In this document: positions 38,276-41,887 of the stretch, in pieces
How positions within the stretch are numbered: the first letter of the stretch is position 1
Layout: every line of letters begins with the position of its first letter
DNA from: Chitinophagaceae bacterium UBA7600
Lineage (GTDB): Bacteria; Bacteroidota; Bacteroidia; Chitinophagales; Chitinophagaceae
DNA length: 41,887 nt
Reading direction: 5' to 3'
Assembly (NCBI GenBank): GCA_002478885.1
Contig: DLKC01000031.1
Span: 1-41,887, forward strand
The notes under the pieces: model-generated
The model's database searches: none
Seen by the model: only the letters and a program-made list of their open reading frames with translations
What the model was told of the DNA's origin: nothing
Position numbers and translations under genes: made by a program

Positions 38276-38749
38276 ATGAGACCCGTCGACCAGATTTACG
38301 CCTATATTGAGCACAAAGGCATTACTGCATTTGAGTTTGAGCAGACTTGCGGGTTATCCAATGCATATTTATCCAGGCAGAAGAAAGGGAATGGAGTTAT
38401 CGGGAGTGAAATTTTAGTACGGATACTAAAATCTTACCCTGAACTGTCTATTATTTGGGTACTTACGGGGGAGGGTAACATGATAATTGCGCCATCTGCA
38501 AGCGCACAAGAGGCAGTACAGGGGGGTTTATTAAAGGGGTCTGTGCATCCCCAACTGAAACCCCAACTGCAACCCCAACAGGAAAATGAGGGTAGTTTGT
38601 GGCAGTTACACGAAGACTTTATTGAATATAAAACTGCGAAGGATGAATTGATTGATCTGCTGAAGCAACAGAATGCAGTCCTAAACGCCGCAAACGCAGA
38701 TAAGGCAAAGATTATAGCCCTTTTGGAACAGCGTTTAAACAAAAAATAA
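38276..38749 (+). CDS. Prophage repressor, Mu c-like position
   Basis: This 157-aa protein has an N-terminal XRE/bacteriophage CI-type HTH: ITAFEFEQTCGLSNAYLSRQKKGNGVIGSEILVRIL then YPELSIIWVLTGEGNM. That 'L..YPELNxxWLLTGEG' end is typical for Bacteroidota phage repressors. A Pro/Gln linker follows, then a C-terminal heptad-like helix (LIDLLKQQNAVLNAANADKA). There is no S24 peptidase domain, so induction is unlikely to be by RecA-driven self-cleavage. An antirepressor is encoded in the early region. Confidence 0.8.
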   Translation: MRPVDQIYAYIEHKGITAFEFEQTCGLSNAYLSRQKKGNGVIGSEILVRILKSYPELSIIWVLTGEGNMIIAPSASAQEAVQGGLLKGSVHPQLKPQLQPQQENEGSLWQLHEDFIEYKTAKDELIDLLKQQNAVLNAANADKAKIIALLEQRLNKK

Positions 38750-38846
38750 ACCCGCTATTAACCATGTTTAAACTGCCTGGCTTCTCCGCACCTGGTTAAA
38801 ACAACTATATTTCAACGATAATCCAACCTTCGGACGGATTCGCAGA

Positions 38847-38872
38847 AATAAAAAAAGCGGCCTAAAACCGCT
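38847..38872 (-). terminator. Minus-strand terminator at the right end
   Basis: AGCGG (38856-38860) pairs with CCGCT (38868-38872), followed on the minus strand by TTTTTTT. It would stop host transcription entering the prophage from the split exonuclease operon. Confidence 0.65.
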
Positions 38873-38882
38873 GAAACCCGCA

Positions 38883-38930
38883 CAGGACGTGCATTTTTCG
38901 CACAAAATAAGAACTTACATTTTAAGACGC
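38883..38930 (-). promoter_or_regulatory. Right-end putative transposase-binding sites
   Basis: On the minus strand GCGTCTTA (38930-38923) lies 18 bp from the right end and ACGTCCTG (38890-38883) lies 40 bp further in. Both resemble the left-end CCGTCCTA sites. Confidence 0.45.
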
Positions 38931-38948
38931 TTTAACTGAACCCCCTTA

Positions 38949-38952
38949 CATA
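38949..38952. repeat. Right target-site duplication (CATA)
   Basis: Matches 455-458; host exonuclease coding sequence continues from here on the minus strand of the right flank. Confidence 0.7.
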
Positions 38953-39060
38953 AAATGTTTTGTCTAGTTGATCGTTAACTAAAACTGCTCCAAAGGAAAT
39001 CATAGAATAGTCGCCTGGAATTGGCCCATCGCTTTCTATGTCCACCATTATATATGCCAT
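38953..39060 (-). pseudogene. N-terminal part of the split host DEDDh exonuclease
   Basis: Reading the minus strand from the ATG at 39060 gives MAYIMVDIESDGPIPGDYSM, then ISFGAVLVNDQLDKTFY. The DIESDGP segment is the first DEDDh motif (DxE). The frame then enters prophage sequence and soon stops. Joined to YGRLKPISEKF at the left junction it gives a continuous exonuclease of about 173 aa, normal for this family. The upstream RDD-type gene ends 28 bp away, so both may have been co-transcribed. Confidence 0.88.
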
Positions 39061-39088
39061 GTGATAATTTGTCTAGATATTCAGGGTG

Positions 39089-40852
39089 TTACTTTGAAAC
39101 TTTTTTTAATAAAAAAATTAAGCCCAGTAAATAACTCAATACTATAAGAAGCGGGAAAAGAATAATATTAATGCCATTCAAAAGAATCGCGTAAGGTGCA
39201 GGTACTGTTTCCATTATTGAGTTTGGGTCTTTCCTGTAATTAGCAATAAGCTTTTGTGCTATTTTGACCTGATCGTCATTTACGCAGGCAGCCCTCTTTA
39301 ATAATGTATCTTCAAAATTATCCAGTTCATAAGGGTAACCAGTTTTTTTGACTTGTTCATTCAATGGTGTATAAAATATGAATCCGGTGAATATATCTTT
39401 ATATGATAATGACTTTGAATTTAGAAAGAATGCGTCCCAGGTATCATTGGCAAAAGGGCTTCCCTTAAAATTAAAACCCACATTGGGATTGCCGGCTATT
39501 TTGAAAGAAGTTTCCCATTTCCCATACTGAATAGGTGTAAATAAACCAGAAGTAGTATTAATCATTACGTTAGCCACTTTTCCTGGCAATGCCTTTATCA
39601 AATAATTAGTAGTAGAACCATCCAGCCATTGAATTCCAGTTCTTAGTTTTTGATTCAATAATGCATAACCATGACTTGTATTCATGATTACTAAAGCTTT
39701 CTGTCTTTTTTGGCGTGAAATAATATTTTTGTAATTCTCTATGATATTTATGGCCATTATGCTATCTCGCTTAAATGGAGTAAACCCTTTAAGGTAATTT
39801 TCATGTGTCATTGTTTTCCAATTAACCGGAAGGTCAGAAAAATACCAATTGATTTTATTACTGTCAGCCAACGAACTATTTAATTTATTTGCTGTTTCCA
39901 GCAAATCAAAATGATTCGTACAATCCCAAATAGGCCATATGGCATCGCTGTTTCTTTGAAGGATTGCTGTGCTTTTATTTAGCTCTGTTTGATTTATAAA
40001 TGAAGTATGTAAATAGGTTTTTAATGTATCCTGAAAGCTTACTGATCCAATTTCTGTAAAAATATTACCCACATTTTTAACAAATCGATCATCTGTAATT
40101 ATTTTTGAAATCAGCTCATATTGTGTGTACTCCGGATGATAACGTTCAGATAAAACAACAATATCATATTGCTTAAACAAATCAAATACATAATCAGTAG
40201 ATGTGGTTGTTTTATTCTTTATAAAGTCTGCAGCTTTTAAAGTTTCATGTGTAACAGGGTACTCCGGATAAAATGTTGTTATGAAATTCTCTTTATTATT
40301 ATAAACCGGCCTTATAATTATTATTAAAGCAAATGTAGCTATAAGCGTAAAGCCTAAGAATGTATAAATTTTTATTTTTCTTAGCGCAGGATTTGACTGG
40401 ATTGTAGTTGCTTTAGAAAACTTTTCCCACCAGCATTTTCTAAAAATAAGCAGTAAAATAAATGATATAATCAATATAACAAGTTCTAACGAAAGGGTAA
40501 TTAAAGGAGACCATATTGGAAATAGTTTTTGTAGAATATAAGCCGGGATAAGTATTCCAATAAACATCTTTAAAACTATTTCTCTCAATAGGATATTTTT
40601 CAGATTTAGATCCCCACCGTATGAATTAACAACTTTTAAACATGTCAAAAGCTTTGCCGGAGTTATCCCCTTAAGCGAAATATATGAGGCGAGATAGTAT
40701 ATAACAAAAACACAAACAAATATATCACAGAGCCTACAGAAAGTGAATTTCCAAATAAAGAATTGAAATATGATACTGATGCAATAAATGAAAGACAGAT
40801 CAATTGCAGCAGACACAAAACGTAGCCAGATATATCTTGTCTTATTGCTCAT
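39089..40852 (-). CDS. RDD-type membrane protein with EreA/ChaN-like extracytoplasmic domain
   Basis: The N-terminal 180 residues of this 587-aa protein look like an RDD module: IWLRFVSAAIDLSFIYCISI, ISLKGITPAKLLTCLKVVNS and several further spans up to LGFTLIATFALIIIIRPVY. Residues about 190-550 form a soluble domain: IVVLSERYHPEYTQYELISK, NIFTEIGSVSFQDTLKTYL, RDSIMAINIIENYKNI and ALVIMNTSHGYALL. This recalls the erythromycin-esterase / ChaN / Tiki-like fold. A last span (LNGINIILFPLLIVLSYLLG) anchors the end. The function is unknown. It is a host gene outside the prophage, with notably AT-rich codons. Confidence 0.6.
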   Translation of the reverse strand: MSNKTRYIWLRFVSAAIDLSFIYCISIIFQFFIWKFTFCRLCDIFVCVFVIYYLASYISLKGITPAKLLTCLKVVNSYGGDLNLKNILLREIVLKMFIGILIPAYILQKLFPIWSPLITLSLELVILIISFILLLIFRKCWWEKFSKATTIQSNPALRKIKIYTFLGFTLIATFALIIIIRPVYNNKENFITTFYPEYPVTHETLKAADFIKNKTTTSTDYVFDLFKQYDIVVLSERYHPEYTQYELISKIITDDRFVKNVGNIFTEIGSVSFQDTLKTYLHTSFINQTELNKSTAILQRNSDAIWPIWDCTNHFDLLETANKLNSSLADSNKINWYFSDLPVNWKTMTHENYLKGFTPFKRDSIMAINIIENYKNIISRQKRQKALVIMNTSHGYALLNQKLRTGIQWLDGSTTNYLIKALPGKVANVMINTTSGLFTPIQYGKWETSFKIAGNPNVGFNFKGSPFANDTWDAFFLNSKSLSYKDIFTGFIFYTPLNEQVKKTGYPYELDNFEDTLLKRAACVNDDQVKIAQKLIANYRKDPNSIMETVPAPYAILLNGINIILFPLLIVLSYLLGLIFLLKKVSK

Positions 40853-41076
40853 AACAGTAATTATGATTCATTAGATTCAGAGTGAATTTGAATCCAAGGG
40901 CGGTGCCTACCGATTGCACAAAACTTAAACGGGTTTATGAAGTTGTGGCTTTTGAAAAACGTCAGTTTCAATTAGCCACAAAAGCAAAGTAGTCATTTAA
41001 AGTCGAATGCTCCAACGTCCCGCCACAATTTTATAAACACACTGTTGCATGCAGTTTTGATTCATTGAGATTAAAC
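40853..41076. other. Intergenic host DNA, nothing recognised
   Basis: No ORF with coding character, repeat or strong hairpin was noticed in this 224-bp gap between two minus-strand host genes. Confidence 0.5.
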
Positions 41077-41718
41077 CTACCAGAACTTCCACCACGCTTT
41101 TTGAGATTTCATTAAAACAGTTACTGGCTTTTGCTTATGATAATCAGATTCTTCATAATTGAGGGTATTGCCGTCATAATCTATTTTATAGTTACCACCA
41201 TTAAAGTCAGTCATTGCAATGTAGTTTTCATACATTTCAAAAGATGTTCCCTCATTACGAGAAACAAAAATATCTGCTCCTTCATAACTCCATAATATTT
41301 TCCCTGTTTTATCAATTCTTGCAATTGACATCTCCCCATGGGTAATATAGGTGTCCCCATACATACGAATTGAAAAACAGGTTACCCAATCAATTTCTAA
41401 CACCCAATTAAGTCGAAGGTCAAAAAGCGTTAAACTAAAAACTTTGTTGCAGCACCTTGTGATCAAGTTGTTTTCGTCAATAATTACTCCGTCCCTGGTG
41501 ACAGTGGTGGCCCCACCGGCAGCAAGAAGGATAGCACTTGTAACTCTTATGTTGTCTCGGTAAACAACTATGGCATGTTGAGAAACGGGATTGTATTCTT
41601 TGTCCTTGTCAGCCTGATAAATTTTTTCGTAAAAATTTGAACAGCCAGGGGTTTGATTGAACCTCGGGGCATCAATCATTTCAATTGTCAAGTTTTTATA
41701 TTCTATTGTTGTTTCCAC
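41077..41718 (-). CDS. Conserved-looking host protein of unknown function
   Basis: The 213-aa ORF uses a GTG start (41718); an ATG 13 codons in is an alternative. It is beta-rich with blade-like segments: VVYRDNIRVTSAILLAAGGATTV, LRLNWVLEIDWVTCFSIRMYGDTYITHGEMSI, ARIDKTGKILWSYEGADIFV and YKIDYDGNTLNYEE. The 'G.ilWsyeg.d' phrase recalls PQQ-like propeller repeats, but it is too short for a full propeller. No signal peptide. Function unknown. Confidence 0.6.
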   Translation of the reverse strand: METTIEYKNLTIEMIDAPRFNQTPGCSNFYEKIYQADKDKEYNPVSQHAIVVYRDNIRVTSAILLAAGGATTVTRDGVIIDENNLITRCCNKVFSLTLFDLRLNWVLEIDWVTCFSIRMYGDTYITHGEMSIARIDKTGKILWSYEGADIFVSRNEGTSFEMYENYIAMTDFNGGNYKIDYDGNTLNYEESDYHKQKPVTVLMKSQKAWWKFW

Positions 41719-41887
41719 TTTTTAAAAATTGCCGGCAACGAGCAGGGCTTTATGCAGGTTGGGAATTCATTGCTGGTCAAACCCGAAAAGTCAGGCCGCT
41801 CGTTGATTTGAATATTGAGTTAACGAAAAAAGTTGTTGAGAAAAGGTCCAGTCCATATTGCGGCAATATATTATCAGCGGTCCGTTG

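Larger units (their letters stand above)
459..38948. mobile_element. Complete Mu-like transposable prophage (contractile-tailed)
   Basis: The element carries the Mu gene plan: divergent repressor, Ner-like protein, MuA, MuB, GemA/gp16, TerL (gp28), portal (gp29), MuF (gp30), gpG, protease, capsid, sheath, tube, tape measure and baseplate gp44-48. Its limits come from the two halves of a split host exonuclease gene. Host sequence reads up to 455-458 on the left and resumes at 38949-38952 on the right, with CATA at both junctions. That suggests a target duplication of 4 bp, or 5 bp with one mismatch. The ends are therefore uncertain by about 2 bp. All essential modules look intact and no frameshifted structural gene was seen. 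Confidence 0.93.
38750..38948. other. Right prophage end, non-coding
   Basis: No gene is seen in this 199-bp stretch. It holds a minus-strand terminator (38847-38872), a putative second end site (38883-38890) and the terminal site 38923-38930. The right end is inferred from the host exonuclease frame resuming beyond. Confidence 0.7.

Noticed and set aside
1..41887. Diversity-generating retroelement, tRNA, rRNA or CRISPR array
   Set aside because: No reverse transcriptase, no template/variable repeat pair, no tRNA-like cloverleaf and no regular spacer array were seen.

Overview
This window is a complete Mu-like transposable prophage of about 38.5 kb (about 459-38948) with short flanks of bacterial chromosome. 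The host looks like a member of the Bacteroidota, probably Chitinophagaceae-like. Signal peptides end in AQ/SQ, candidate promoters fit TTTG-N19/20-TAnnTTTG, Shine-Dalgarno sites are scarce, and the nearest recognisable homologues are from Bacteroidota phages. Genus-level placement is inference.

The insertion site can be read directly. The prophage splits a host gene for a DEDDh 3'-5' exonuclease. The N-terminal half (MAYIMVDIESDGP..., ending DKTFY) is at 38953-39060 and the C-terminal half (YGRLKPISEKF... to the stop) at 48-458, both on the minus strand. The junctions share CATA (455-458 and 38949-38952). Related putative end-binding sites lie 18 bp inside each end. The right flank holds an RDD-type membrane protein and a protein of unknown function.

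The early region is transcribed leftwards (38162 to 26285). A divergent c-type repressor (+) faces a Ner-like protein (-) across an operator. Next come the MuA transposase, an exported barrel-like protein, a 65-aa protein and the MuB ATPase. About 15 small genes follow, including DUF3164, an HD phosphohydrolase, a RecA-like ATPase, a DnaT-like protein and GemA/gp16. The operon ends with an accessory segment: a stand-alone MuF-domain paralogue, two related tiny proteins, and an AntA antirepressor preceded by mutually exclusive inverted repeats. An intrinsic terminator (26232-26260) closes the operon. A separately promoted HTH protein (25946-26185) beyond it is the best candidate for the late activator (the role of Mu Mor/C).

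The late region consists of two divergent operons that start at 19.25-19.44 kb around three CATGATGG-type half-sites. The rightward operon (19443-25869) encodes small and large terminase, gp36-like, portal (gp29), MuF with a nuclease-like C-terminus, gpG and a gp37-like protein. The leftward operon (19254-728) encodes protease/scaffold, major capsid protein, three small membrane proteins, contractile sheath and tube, a tail chaperone with a probable -1 frameshift, tape measure, baseplate proteins (gp43-48-like), collar and fibre proteins, three exported proteins, and a Dam methylase at the far end. Sheath and tube genes imply a myovirus. No canonical endolysin was recognised.

Several genes too short for usual calling were found by reading the sequence: a 30-aa membrane peptide (16623-16715), a 55-aa membrane peptide (33300-33467) and the frameshift extension (13900-14085). 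Two families of short dispersed repeats also lie inside the prophage: a REP-like CCCCTTTAGGGG element and a TTGCGTCGCAC element. Some copies are within coding sequence.
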